A stretch of DNA of 64,000 nucleotides from Saprospiraceae bacterium. Lineage in GTDB: Bacteria > Bacteroidota > Bacteroidia > Chitinophagales > Saprospiraceae. The notes beneath the pieces are model-generated. The model saw only the letters and a program-made list of their open reading frames with translations. It was not told the origin of the DNA and ran no database searches. The position numbers and the translations under genes are program-made. The DNA lies in assembly GCA_016716185.1 (NCBI GenBank), contig JADJWV010000003.1, positions 310,001 to 374,000 of the forward strand. Direction: 5' to 3'. Shown in pieces: positions 16,175-25,422 of this stretch. Numbering within the stretch: the first letter of the stretch is position 1; every line of letters starts with the position of its first letter.

Positions 16175-19081
16175 GTGAAGCGACTGATTAAATTTTGGTG
16201 TTTTACTTTTTGGTGTTGTACCAGTATTTGTCAAAGTCCTGCTTACCGACAATTTACAGATGACGATGGATTGCCTAGTATGACACTGTACGGCATTTTA
16301 CAGGATCCAAAAGGGTTTCTATGGATCGCTACACCGAAAGGTATTTGCAGGTTTGATGGTAGGGAATTTAAAAGGTATGGTATTCGCGGTATGAAAAGTC
16401 AGGATACTCCTTTTTCATTTATGGACAACGAAGGAATTCCCTGGTTTTATAACATGGCTGGCGATGTCTTTTATGTCCGCAATGATTCTTTACATTATTT
16501 AGATTTACATGGTATAAAGCCTATAGGGGAGATCTATTCGTTTTATGTAAAAAATCCCTTTATTTATATTTCATGGACCAAAACTGATTCTCCTCAAAGT
16601 ATAAAATACAATCTTTTTGATCTCAATCAAAAGCAGATTTTAGAAAGGAATTACGTTTTTCTCGGATTGAAAGATGGTGCCTTGATTGGTTATGATTATG
16701 AAAAAAGAAAACGTTCGTTTGATCTCTATGCGATTGACTCCAACGAACTTATTGCATCTCAAAAAATACTGAATCAACATGAGGTAAAGTTTATTCATGA
16801 AATTGACAGGTACATGGTTCATTCCGATAATTATTCGATCATTATCGCTTCAAACTATATATGGATTTTGGATTCATGTAATCAAATTCTGTCCAGCCAA
16901 TATTTTCCGGACATTACAAACAACAAGATAGACTATATCAATTTTATCAATGAAAATGAATTGTTTATTGGAACAAATGAATCCAGTTACCTATATGATT
17001 TAAAGGATAAAGAACTGAAATCCATTTCACATTACACCTTGTACATGAACACCGTGATCGAAGACTGTCATCATCGAAAATGGATAAGCACGACAGATCA
17101 TGGCCTTCTTTTAGATTTGAACAATGGATCCATGGTGTACACATCGGATAAGAGCGATATTGCATCGGATGAGGCGTATGTAATTCAGCCCATACATAAT
17201 CAAATATTTGTCGGACATCACAATGGAAAATTGAGCATTTTTAATAACGATTTGAAACTCCGCAAAATAGAATATAAAGGTTTGGGGAGAGTTCGATTTA
17301 TTCAGGAAATTGAAAAATGGAATACTATACTCGGATTTGATGTCGGTTTGCAAATTATTGAGAAAGCAAATACCCGTCATATTCCCTGTGCAGATCTCAA
17401 CATAGGCAGTATTAAAGCAGGGATCCACATTAATGAACATCAACTTTTTCTATGCACTTCACTTGGAGTATATAATATTCCCTATTCAAAACTGTACCAA
17501 CCTCAAGTTGATGACTTGGAAAAATACAGAGAACTGGATGTCAGATCTCTTTGTATCAGTGAATTTAAGGGTGTGCTTTACGCAGGAACGGTCAATGGTT
17601 TGTACAAGAGAAGTAAAAGCAACGGGTGGGAAAAAATCGGAAATACGGAAGTGTTTATTAAGCAACTCTATAATTCAAACGATTCCATACTTATGCTATG
17701 TACGGATGGTCAAGGATTATACCTATTTGATGGAACAGAGATCATGGATTCGATTAATACCCAATCTGGTTTACCAAGTGACAATGTTTCTTCCATTTGT
17801 ACGATTAATCCAAACCAGTTTGCAATTGGAACAGATCAGGGTGTATATATGTTAAATAAAAATACACGGTTAGGTTATAATCTCGATGTCATCGATGGTT
17901 TACCAGGCAATGAAATTAATGATCTTAAATGTCATAATAACTTACTTTGGATAGGAACTTCGAAAGGATTATTTACGATTCCGATTGAAAACATTAATCC
18001 GAATCAGGAAATTCCGTATATTGAAATTCAAGATGCTAAATTATTCTCCAGAGAAGGACAATCTAAGTTCAAATCACCTTTGGCTTACAATCAAAATCAT
18101 TTAAAGTTTGTAGTTCAATCAAGAAGTTTGATTTCAGGAGGGTCCATGAATTTATACTATCGATTCGCAAACCGGGACAGTCAATGGTTATCAACTCCAT
18201 CACAAGTAGTAGAGTTCGTTGGTCTGGGAGCAGGAAAATACAATTTGCAATTTAAAAGTGTAAACGAAGATAAAATTGATTCAAATATTATTGAGCAAAC
18301 ATTTGAAATATTACCTCCCTGGTACAAATCAATTTGGTTCAGTTTAATCATGGTTCTCAGCTTAAGTTCTTTTAGCGTGAGTTTATCGTACTGGCGGCAA
18401 CGGAAAAAAAGAATTGAATTGGAAAAGAAAAGAATGTTTGAAGACCAATTGAATCAACTTAAAGAAGAAGCTCTTCAAAATCAAATGAACCCGCATTTTA
18501 TGTTTAATGCATTGAATGCTATCCAGGGATTCCTTTCCAACAACGATCATTTTAATGCCATGAATTATCTCTCCAAATTCGGTCGACTGATTCGGATGAT
18601 TTTCGACCAATCCAGAGAGAAGCGCATAAGCCTGGAGACCGAGCTGGCATTTTTGCGGAACTATCTGGAGCTGGAACGTTTGAGATTTAAGGAAAAGGTT
18701 GATATTCAGTTGTTTGTTGATCCTGCGGTGGAAGAAAAAGCTACAGAGTTGTTTCTGCCTCCATTGGTGATCCAACCCATTGTGGAGAATGCTTTTAAAC
18801 ATGGCTTGCTGCATAAAGGCAGTGAGGGCTATCTCAAAATCAAACTCGAAATGACTGATGGGCAACTGGTTTGTACAGTCGAGGACAACGGGATTGGCCG
18901 GGAATCTTCGAGTGGAATCAACCGCTGGAAGAAAAATGGCAGGAAATCGACCGGCATCGCAACCATTCGCGAACGACTGGCCATCATCGACCGGGGCCGG
19001 CAAAAGATCGGTTTGCAGATCCGCGATCTCTACGATGCCTCAGGACAATCGGCAGGTACTCAAGTCACCATCAATCTATAA
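16175..19081 (+). CDS. LytS-type sensor histidine kinase with beta-propeller sensor
   Basis: Membrane sensor kinase of about 968 residues. After a signal peptide (KRLIKFWCFTFWCC) comes a large sensor domain made of propeller repeats (DGLPSMTLYGILQDPKGFLWIATPKGICRFDG is typical of such repeats) ending in a Y_Y_Y-like domain (YRFANRDSQW, GLGAGKYNLQFK). One membrane helix lies near 720-740, followed by a coiled linker. The His_kinase domain of the LytS/YehU group has a phospho-acceptor His in NQMNPHFMFNAL (about residue 774) and an N-box QPIVENAFKHG. I chose GTG 16175 because a TAnnTTTG promoter box overlaps the longer reading frame that opens at ATG 16115. The sensor part is AT-rich, while the kinase part is GC-richer. 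It is followed after 3 bp by its LytTR regulator. Confidence 0.88.
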   Translation: MKRLIKFWCFTFWCCTSICQSPAYRQFTDDDGLPSMTLYGILQDPKGFLWIATPKGICRFDGREFKRYGIRGMKSQDTPFSFMDNEGIPWFYNMAGDVFYVRNDSLHYLDLHGIKPIGEIYSFYVKNPFIYISWTKTDSPQSIKYNLFDLNQKQILERNYVFLGLKDGALIGYDYEKRKRSFDLYAIDSNELIASQKILNQHEVKFIHEIDRYMVHSDNYSIIIASNYIWILDSCNQILSSQYFPDITNNKIDYINFINENELFIGTNESSYLYDLKDKELKSISHYTLYMNTVIEDCHHRKWISTTDHGLLLDLNNGSMVYTSDKSDIASDEAYVIQPIHNQIFVGHHNGKLSIFNNDLKLRKIEYKGLGRVRFIQEIEKWNTILGFDVGLQIIEKANTRHIPCADLNIGSIKAGIHINEHQLFLCTSLGVYNIPYSKLYQPQVDDLEKYRELDVRSLCISEFKGVLYAGTVNGLYKRSKSNGWEKIGNTEVFIKQLYNSNDSILMLCTDGQGLYLFDGTEIMDSINTQSGLPSDNVSSICTINPNQFAIGTDQGVYMLNKNTRLGYNLDVIDGLPGNEINDLKCHNNLLWIGTSKGLFTIPIENINPNQEIPYIEIQDAKLFSREGQSKFKSPLAYNQNHLKFVVQSRSLISGGSMNLYYRFANRDSQWLSTPSQVVEFVGLGAGKYNLQFKSVNEDKIDSNIIEQTFEILPPWYKSIWFSLIMVLSLSSFSVSLSYWRQRKKRIELEKKRMFEDQLNQLKEEALQNQMNPHFMFNALNAIQGFLSNNDHFNAMNYLSKFGRLIRMIFDQSREKRISLETELAFLRNYLELERLRFKEKVDIQLFVDPAVEEKATELFLPPLVIQPIVENAFKHGLLHKGSEGYLKIKLEMTDGQLVCTVEDNGIGRESSSGINRWKKNGRKSTGIATIRERLAIIDRGRQKIGLQIRDLYDASGQSAGTQVTINL

Positions 19082-19084
19082 ATC

Positions 19085-19831
19085 ATGTTAGTCCTTAACG
19101 CCATCATCATCGAAGACGAAAAGCAGAGCCAGGTTGCTCTAATTAAAATGCTCGGCTCGCTCACCGAATACGTAAGTGTTGTTGCCGTTTTCGAATCCGT
19201 AGCTCAGGCTGTGCCATATCTGAGGTCACACGAAGTGGACCTGGTTTTTCTCGATATCGAGTTGCCCAATGAATCGGGATTCGGACTGTTTAATTACAAC
19301 CTAAATCCTAACCTCAAGGTCATCTTTACGACAGCTTACAACCATTACGCCATCCAGGCATTTAAGATCAGTGCAGTCGATTACCTGCTTAAACCTCTCG
19401 ATCGGGATGAGTTGAGAGATGCCGTGATTAAAGTGAGAAAAATCGATGCCAACCACCGGATGAACGAAGCGTATAAGATCCTGATCGACAACCTCAACCA
19501 GGGAAATACCCGCATTGCGATCTCACATCAGAACGGCTACGATATGGTCGAAACCAGCGACATCCTATGGCTGGAAGCCGAGATCAATTATACGACCATC
19601 CATTTGCGCAGCAAACGCAATGTGACAGTGGCGAAAACGCTCCGGATCTTCGAAGAATCGCTCGATCCGCAAAAGTTTTTCAGGATCAGCCGCAGCGCCA
19701 TTGTCAACGTAGAACACATCACTCGGCTCAATCGCAATCAGGCACTCACCATTACGCTGACAGACAGTTCGACGATTTCGGTTTCGGAAGCCAGGAAGGA
19801 TGAGTTTTTAAATTTGTATAAGAAGATCTGA
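19085..19831 (+). CDS. LytTR-family response regulator
   Basis: 248 residues. The receiver domain (1-120) has acidic residues in IIIEDEKQS, the phospho-acceptor Asp in LVFLDIELP (about residue 57), the conserved Thr region FTTAYNHYA and the Lys in YLLKPLDR. The C-terminal LytTR DNA-binding domain (about 140-245) includes SDILWLEAEINYTTIHL, FFRISRSAIVNVEHI and a final ISVSEARKDEFL. Cytoplasmic transcription factor paired with the kinase just upstream. The targets are unknown; the divergent secreted protease is a possible one by position only. Confidence 0.92.
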   Translation: MLVLNAIIIEDEKQSQVALIKMLGSLTEYVSVVAVFESVAQAVPYLRSHEVDLVFLDIELPNESGFGLFNYNLNPNLKVIFTTAYNHYAIQAFKISAVDYLLKPLDRDELRDAVIKVRKIDANHRMNEAYKILIDNLNQGNTRIAISHQNGYDMVETSDILWLEAEINYTTIHLRSKRNVTVAKTLRIFEESLDPQKFFRISRSAIVNVEHITRLNRNQALTITLTDSSTISVSEARKDEFLNLYKKI

Positions 19832-20202
19832 GCTTAAAAGTGGAAAGGTTTGAAGGTTTGAAGGGGGAAAGGGAAAAAGGGTTTCCCGATAAAAACAGTA
19901 TATCCTTCTGAACAGAATTAATCAAGAGCATTTTATCGGGAGGGAAAAAGGAAAGATAGACCTAAAAATCGTCCCTATAAAATGGAACCTGGTCCTTTAG
20001 AAAACAAATTATCAAGATTTTTTTATCGGGAAGTTTAAATGTCCGGGAACCTAAAAATCTCTTTTACAAAGTTCTCAGAAAATTAACGAGGTGACTAAAA
20101 TGAAACGTCAAGCAAAGCAAGGGAATTTTTTTCCACATTTATAAAGAATAGCAGCATTATGAATTCCTACGCAATCCATGATCCCGGAGGCATCAGACAC
20201 CT
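19832..20202. other. Convergent intergenic region with inverted-repeat elements
   Basis: About 370 bp between the convergent regulator and aminotransferase genes. It contains two copies of a short inverted-repeat element (listed separately) and purine-rich low-complexity sequence at 19840-19880. No gene was recognised. Confidence 0.5.
19885..20030. repeat. Two short inverted-repeat elements with CCCGATAAAA/TTTTATCGGG arms
   Basis: Copy 1 (19885-19940) has perfect 10-bp arms CCCGATAAAA and TTTTATCGGG around a 36-bp core. Copy 2 (about 19973-20030) has a slightly decayed left arm (CCCTATAAAA) and an intact right arm. Parts of the cores are similar (AATCAAGA versus TATCAAGA). A third copy with the same arms and the same 56-bp length lies at 27055-27110. 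These could be miniature mobile elements or bidirectional terminators. Confidence 0.65.
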
Positions 20203-21351
20203 TTAAATCAGTCGACTTACAGCAGCATCTATGGTTTCCTGCGTTTTTGCAAAACAAAAGCGGATCAAACCCGGGTCGTAACCGTCGTGGTAAAAAGCGG
20301 AAACCGGAATGGTTGCAACTTTTTGATGTTGCACCAGATCTTCTGCATACTTTACATCGCTGCCTTTGTAGTCTTCGGGAATTTGTGCGATTGCAAAATA
20401 GGAACCTTCGCAGGGATGGAATTGCAATCCTGTTGATGCCATCGATTTCAGAAAATAATCGCGTTTTTCCTGATAGAAGCCGGGAAGGGCATTAATAAAC
20501 CCGGGTTGAAGCTCCATGAACTTCGCAATGGCATATTGGGCGGGAGTATTTACGCTGAAAACCAGAAACTGATGCACTTTGCTGATTTCTTTGGTCAGTT
20601 GAGGTTTCGCAATGGTGTAGCCGATCTTCCAGCCCGTATTGTGCAGGGTTTTGCCCATTGAAAACACCACTATCGACGATTCCATCAATCCGGGATAACT
20701 CAACGCACTGATGTGGTTGTTCCCGTCAAAAACCAGCATGTCATACACTTCATCCCAGACCATCAGGATCTTATATTTTTCAGACAGCGCTTCAAAATTT
20801 TTGACATCGCTTTCTTGCAGGATCCTGCCTGCCGGATTGTGCGGGTTGTTGATCAGGATCATTTTTATGGATTCCCTCGCCAGGACATCTTCCAGTTGAT
20901 CCCAGGGGATGGAAAAATCGGGTAGGTTTAATTTAAGATAAACCGGTATGCCCCCATTGACCACTACAGCCGGACCATAAGAATCGTAAGCCGGTTCAAA
21001 AATTAAAACCTTATCGCCGGGTCTGACAAATGCACTGATGATGGTATAAATCGCTTGTGTGGCCCCGGCCGTGACCAGGATCTCCGTTTGTGTATCGGCC
21101 TGAAACTGGTATCTCCCCAGGATTCGTTTGGCAATCTGCTCTCTTAAATGCAGCAGTCCGGGCATCGGGGCATATTGGTTAAACCCCGACCACACTGCTT
21201 CATTTAAAAAATCAAACAACTCTTTTGGCGGAGAAAAGTCAGGAAATCCCTGCGCCAGATTGATGGCCTGGTGTTGTTGTGCCAGTGCCGTCATCTTCGC
21301 AAAAATGGAAATTCCTGCCTGCGGTAATTTCGATTGGATATTAAAGTTCAT
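20203..21351 (-). CDS. Methionine aminotransferase-like class I/II PLP enzyme
   Basis: 382 residues, cytoplasmic. It has the fold-type I aminotransferase pattern: INLAQGFPDFSPP near the N-terminus, TAGATQAIY, NNPHNPAGRI, DEVYDMLVF (Asp/Tyr contacting PLP), SMGKTLHNTGWKIGY with the Schiff-base Lys, and a C-terminal RFCFAK Arg for substrate carboxylate. The wording is closest to the YbdL/methionine (and kynurenine) aminotransferases that act late in methionine salvage. Substrate is inferred from family resemblance, not shown here. Confidence 0.85.
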   Translation of the reverse strand: MNFNIQSKLPQAGISIFAKMTALAQQHQAINLAQGFPDFSPPKELFDFLNEAVWSGFNQYAPMPGLLHLREQIAKRILGRYQFQADTQTEILVTAGATQAIYTIISAFVRPGDKVLIFEPAYDSYGPAVVVNGGIPVYLKLNLPDFSIPWDQLEDVLARESIKMILINNPHNPAGRILQESDVKNFEALSEKYKILMVWDEVYDMLVFDGNNHISALSYPGLMESSIVVFSMGKTLHNTGWKIGYTIAKPQLTKEISKVHQFLVFSVNTPAQYAIAKFMELQPGFINALPGFYQEKRDYFLKSMASTGLQFHPCEGSYFAIAQIPEDYKGSDVKYAEDLVQHQKVATIPVSAFYHDGYDPGLIRFCFAKTQETIDAAVSRLI

Positions 21352-21387
21352 CCAAAAAAAGCGTATTCAGTTTGAATTGAGTAAAGC

Positions 21388-21636
21388 TCAATGCTTGGTA
21401 TACTTTTTATAAATGCGGTCGATCTCGCCCGCCATGCGGCGATCTTTTTCAGTCACCGTGTCTCCCTCATCGTGGGTTGTCAAAACAATTTCAACTTTAT
21501 TCCAGGAGTTTTTCCAGTCGGGATGATGGTTGAGTTTTTCCGCCTGAAATGCAACCTCCGTCATAAACGCAAAGGCTTCTCCAAAATCGCGAAATTCAAA
21601 AATCGCTTTCAATTTGTTACTGCTTTCTTTCCACAT
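21388..21636 (-). CDS. 4a-hydroxytetrahydrobiopterin dehydratase-like protein
   Basis: 82 residues, near the short end for the family (usually 90-110). It carries the dehydratase signature AEKLNHHPDWKNSWNKVEI followed by LTTHDEGDTVTEKD and an ID helix. Family enzymes dehydrate pterin-4a-carbinolamine, or the equivalent molybdopterin-related product. No aromatic amino acid hydroxylase lies in the window, so the physiological partner is not evident. It is 19 bp downstream of the M42 peptidase gene, so the two are probably cotranscribed. Confidence 0.85.
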   Translation of the reverse strand: MWKESSNKLKAIFEFRDFGEAFAFMTEVAFQAEKLNHHPDWKNSWNKVEIVLTTHDEGDTVTEKDRRMAGEIDRIYKKYTKH

Positions 21637-21655
21637 ATTTTCGTTTTATTGGTAT

Positions 21656-22702
21656 TTAATGAAATTTAAAAGAATGATCGTTCAACTCCCTCACGGCAAA
21701 TTCAAGCAGGTGAACTGCAGCATCGACATCGTCTTCGTGTACCATTTCTATGACCTGATGAATATGCCTGGTAGGAATGGAGATTGCACCTGCAATCGTT
21801 CCATTGCCGGCTCTTTGCACCGAAGCCGTGTCTGTGCCACCACCCGTGAGCAATTCTGCCTGCCAGCTGATGTTATTTTTATCTGCTACTGATTTCAAAA
21901 ATGCAACCATCCGGGAATCGGGTATCACACTGCTATCGAAAAGTTTGATGGCAACACCTTGCCCCAGTTTGGTTATAAACTCGTATGCCTGAGCACCGGG
22001 TACATCGTAGGCTATGGTCGTATCGATATTGATGGCAAAATCCGGAGCAATGCTGTTGGCAGCAATCGAAGCTCCTCTTCGTCCGACCTCCTCCTGTACC
22101 GTAAAAACGCCATAAACATTGATAGGAGCTTGCCTTTCCTTTAAGCGCTTCATCAATTGCACCAGCACATAAACAGAAATGCGATTGTCCAGCGATTTAC
22201 AATTCAGACACTTTCCCATCCGGATCATTTCCCTTTCGCGGGTGATGGGATCTCCCAGCTGAACCGCTTCGCCCAGCTCCTGCTTAGACAAACCGGTATC
22301 GATGTAAAAATCTTTTAATGACGGTGCTTTCATTCGTTCTTCTGCACTCATTACGTGGACCGGTTTACTTCCCATAACCCCGGGAATATCTTTTTTACCG
22401 TGAATAATGACCCGCTGAGCGGTGAGTGTTTTGGGGTCGAATCCCCCCAAAGGCAGAAATCGGATAAATCCTTCGTCGTCAATATGCTGCACCATAAAAG
22501 CTATCTCATCCATGTGTGCTGTGAGCAGTAACTTTTGATGGCCTTGTCCTTTGTGAAAGGTGATGAGATTTCCCATGGCATCGATGCGCATTTCATCCAC
22601 ATCCTTTTCAAGTGTCTCCATGAGCAGGGCACGAATGCGCTGTTCAAAACCCGGTGCACCGGGAGCTTTACAAATAGCCTGAAGCAAATCGATTTCCGCC
22701 AT
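21656..22702 (-). CDS. M42 family metallopeptidase
   Basis: About 348 residues, a cytoplasmic dinuclear zinc aminopeptidase of the FrvX/TET group. Metal ligands are in LLTAHMDEIAFMV (His and Asp), the CLNCKSLDNRIS region, VQEEVGRRGA (Glu-Glu catalytic pair) and NIDTTIAYD; the C-terminal TRHIHQVIEMVHEDD supplies the last His. A TTG at 22720 would add six residues, but the ATG at 22702 (MAEIDLLQ) is preferred. The pterin dehydratase follows downstream. Confidence 0.88.
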   Translation of the reverse strand: MAEIDLLQAICKAPGAPGFEQRIRALLMETLEKDVDEMRIDAMGNLITFHKGQGHQKLLLTAHMDEIAFMVQHIDDEGFIRFLPLGGFDPKTLTAQRVIIHGKKDIPGVMGSKPVHVMSAEERMKAPSLKDFYIDTGLSKQELGEAVQLGDPITREREMIRMGKCLNCKSLDNRISVYVLVQLMKRLKERQAPINVYGVFTVQEEVGRRGASIAANSIAPDFAINIDTTIAYDVPGAQAYEFITKLGQGVAIKLFDSSVIPDSRMVAFLKSVADKNNISWQAELLTGGGTDTASVQRAGNGTIAGAISIPTRHIHQVIEMVHEDDVDAAVHLLEFAVRELNDHSFKFH

Positions 22703-22784
22703 GTCTGAATCTCCGGCCAAAAATAAGCCAAGCAGACTAATTGATTAAATATGCCTTTTGATACTATGTATGTAGCTGATTTTT

Positions 22785-24236
22785 ATGAGATTTGCGGCTG
22801 TGGCAGGAATAAAAAGTCTGGCAAAAGAAACCCTGATCTATGGTTTGAGTTATTCACTCGGCAGGGTCATCAATTTCTTACTTGTCACGGTTTATCTGAC
22901 CCGGGTTTTTTCAGAAGACAAAGCCTATTTTTCCATCTACAGCGAATTGTATTTTCTAATTGCCCTGTTTCTGGGAATATTAGGACTCCGAATGGAAACC
23001 GGTTTTTTTCGATTTGCATCCGACGAAAAATATGCATCCAAAATTTATCCGCTGGCCAGTCAGCTGGTCCTTCTATGTTGTGCAGCATTCATGTTGTTTG
23101 TCTATCTGGGCATTGATTTCGTTGAGAACATCTTACAATATCCCGATTTGCGCAATTTGATTTATGTGGCTGCATGGATTGCCGCACTCGATGTGATCAG
23201 TGCCTTGCCATTTGCAAGAATTCGGTATGAAAAAAAACCACTGCGTTATGCCTGGATAAAATTGAGCGGATTGCTGTTCAATGTGATCCTGGTTTTGATT
23301 TTTCTAACCACCATGCAAGGGGATGCTGGTGAAAAATTATTTTGGGTCATGGCTGCGAATCTCATAGGAAGTATTTGGGTCCTGCTGTGTCTGATCCCTG
23401 AAATGAAAGCGTCGCTGGCTAAAGCCGATTGGTCTATGGCCAACAAACTTTTAAAATACGTTTCACCTTTGTTGTTGGTCACCTTATCCTTTATTGTCAT
23501 TCAATACGGATCAACCAGTATTTTAAAATATTTTTTACCAGGTTCGATTATCGAAAACCTCGAAACCAGCAGTCAGTACAATGCTGCAGTTCGTCTTGCT
23601 GTGATTATGAATTTATTTGTAACCGCGTTTAATTATGCCGCTGAACCATTTTTTTTCCGTTCATCAAAACAAGAACAGGCCAGACCGCTGTTTGCAAAAG
23701 TATCGCTGTATTTTATACTGGCTTGCTCTTTGATTTATTTGATGACCTGTTTATTTATAAATGACATAGCACTTTTACTCGATAAAAATTTCCGCGGAGA
23801 ATTGCAACTTGTTTCCATCCTGTTGCTTGCCAACATCCTGATGGGACTGTATTCCAATATATCGAGCTGGTACAAACTCTCAGACAACAACCATCAGCTG
23901 GCATTGGTCAGTCTCAGTGGAATGCTACTGATGATTGTGCTCAATATCTGGTGGATTCCATATTTCGGAAATCGTTCTGCAGCATATGCAAATCTGGTTG
24001 CTTATGGATTTATATGTGCAATGGCCTATTACCAGGGACAAAAGAAATTTCCTATTCCCTACGAAATGATGAAAATGGCTTTGTGGCTGGGGTTGGCTGT
24101 TCTATTAATTTGGTGTCAGCCACTGGTATATACCCACCTTGGGATCAAGGATTGGTTAGCACGATTTACTTCGCTGGCGATCATCGTCGTTTATGCTTTC
24201 GCTGCTTATGTGTTTGTTCACAGGAGAGGAACCTAA
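22785..24236 (+). CDS. Polysaccharide flippase-like membrane protein (MOP/Wzx type)
   Basis: 483 residues with about 12-14 hydrophobic segments throughout, beginning KETLIYGLSYSLGRVINFLLVTVYLTRVF, a typical start for MOP-superfamily polysaccharide exporters and flippases. The conserved first-helix YGLSY and a charged LGLRMETGFFRFA after helix 3 support this. In the family these proteins flip lipid-linked oligosaccharides across the inner membrane. It stands alone here, divergent from the M42 gene, so the glycan is unknown. The start could also be a later codon, but no better one is seen. Confidence 0.8.
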   Translation: MRFAAVAGIKSLAKETLIYGLSYSLGRVINFLLVTVYLTRVFSEDKAYFSIYSELYFLIALFLGILGLRMETGFFRFASDEKYASKIYPLASQLVLLCCAAFMLFVYLGIDFVENILQYPDLRNLIYVAAWIAALDVISALPFARIRYEKKPLRYAWIKLSGLLFNVILVLIFLTTMQGDAGEKLFWVMAANLIGSIWVLLCLIPEMKASLAKADWSMANKLLKYVSPLLLVTLSFIVIQYGSTSILKYFLPGSIIENLETSSQYNAAVRLAVIMNLFVTAFNYAAEPFFFRSSKQEQARPLFAKVSLYFILACSLIYLMTCLFINDIALLLDKNFRGELQLVSILLLANILMGLYSNISSWYKLSDNNHQLALVSLSGMLLMIVLNIWWIPYFGNRSAAYANLVAYGFICAMAYYQGQKKFPIPYEMMKMALWLGLAVLLIWCQPLVYTHLGIKDWLARFTSLAIIVVYAFAAYVFVHRRGT

Positions 24237-24364
24237 ATCTTTATGTTAATCGAAGGAACAAGCCTGAAGTTTTAAGACATAAGACTGAAGGCAACAGGAG
24301 GAACAAGAAGAAAAAAAGTAAAAATTTACGTTTTGAGCAAAGATAACGAGCGTTAGTTTACTCA

Positions 24365-24476
24365 CATCTACCAACTAACATCTATCAACTAACATCTATC
24401 AACTCACATCTATCAACTCACATCTATCAACTAACATCTATCAACTCACATCTATCAACTCACATCTATCAACTCA
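24365..24476. repeat. Fourteen-bp tandem repeat abutting fabG
   Basis: Eight perfect or near-perfect 14-bp units (CATCTATCAACTCA or CATCTATCAACTAA, first unit CATCTACC...) run directly into the 3' end of fabG, whose TGA stop codon is formed by the last unit. Similar ACATCTATC text occurs near 2860. Unit length is not a multiple of three, so the array is not coding. Confidence 0.95.
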
Positions 24477-25217
24477 CATATTCATACCACCGCAAACGCT
24501 AAGGACCTGACCTGTGATGTAACTGGACCTGTCGGACGCCAGAAACAATACGGCATCGGCAACTTCTTCCGGTTTGGCTAAACGACCCAGTGGAATTGCC
24601 TTCATAAAAGCTTCTTTTGTTTTTTCATCCAAAACATGCGTCATTTCGGTTTCAATAAAGCCGGGAGCCAATGCATTACAGCGAATGTTTCTCGAGGCCA
24701 GTTCTTTGGCCATGCTCTTGGTGAAGCCGATCATGCCGGCCTTGGAAGCAGCATAATTGGATTGTCCGGCATTTCCAAAAACACCTACCACGGAAGAAAT
24801 ATTGATTATAGAACCTTTTCGCGTGCGCATCATGTGCTTCGCTGCGTGTTTGGTAAGATTAAAGCAAGACTTGAGATTTGTCGTAATGACCTGATCCCAT
24901 TGCTCTTCTGTCATGCGCAGGATCAGGTTGTCTTTGGTTATACCGGCATTGTTCACTAAAACATCCAGGCCTCCCAGATCTGTTACTACAGACTGGATCA
25001 ATAATTCTGCATCTGCGTGCACGGCTGCATTGGACATATAAGCTTTCGCCTGAACTCCATGAGCTAAACATCGCTCCACCACTTCCTGTGCTTTGTCGGG
25101 AGATGAAACATAGGTAATGGCCACATGTGCTCCGTTTTTTGCAAGGGCTTCTGCAATGGAAGCACCAATTCCACGGCTCCCTCCTGTAACTAAGGCTATT
25201 TTTCCTGAAATCATCAT
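24474..25217 (-). CDS. fabG: 3-oxoacyl-[acyl-carrier-protein] reductase
   Basis: 247-residue short-chain dehydrogenase, cytoplasmic, reducing beta-ketoacyl-ACP with NADPH in fatty acid synthesis. Seen: the cofactor motif TGGSRGIG near residue 12, VNNAGITKDN, the catalytic Ser in INISSVVG, Tyr and Lys in SNYAASKAG, PGFIETEMT and the C-terminal SVCGGMNM. Wording and length match FabG rather than a generic SDR. The stop codon lies inside a 14-bp tandem array, and an octanucleotide array begins about 40 bp upstream of the start. The ATG at 25214 is an alternative start. Confidence 0.92.
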   Translation of the reverse strand: MMISGKIALVTGGSRGIGASIAEALAKNGAHVAITYVSSPDKAQEVVERCLAHGVQAKAYMSNAAVHADAELLIQSVVTDLGGLDVLVNNAGITKDNLILRMTEEQWDQVITTNLKSCFNLTKHAAKHMMRTRKGSIINISSVVGVFGNAGQSNYAASKAGMIGFTKSMAKELASRNIRCNALAPGFIETEMTHVLDEKTKEAFMKAIPLGRLAKPEEVADAVLFLASDRSSYITGQVLSVCGGMNM

Positions 25218-25256
25218 ACCATTTATTTTGCCGGTAAAGATAAAAATTTGACTGAC

Positions 25257-25348
25257 GTTTCGTCGTTTCGTCGTTTCGTCGTTTCGTCGTTTCGTCGTTT
25301 CGTCGTTTCGTCGTTTCGTCGTTTCGTCGTTTCGTCGTTTCGTCGTTT
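25257..25348. repeat. Octanucleotide tandem repeat (GTTTCGTC)11 upstream of fabG
   Basis: Eleven perfect 8-bp units and a half unit lie 40-130 bp upstream of the fabG start, within its probable promoter region. Perfect short repeats of this kind change copy number by slipped-strand mispairing. Translation of the array gives an apparent SSFRRFVV repeat that is not a gene. Confidence 0.95.
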
Positions 25349-25422
25349 AGGAAAATCTTATGTAAGAACTAAAAGTTCCTTTAAATTAAAATTAAATATA
25401 TTTTTTGAAATTCTCTATTCAT

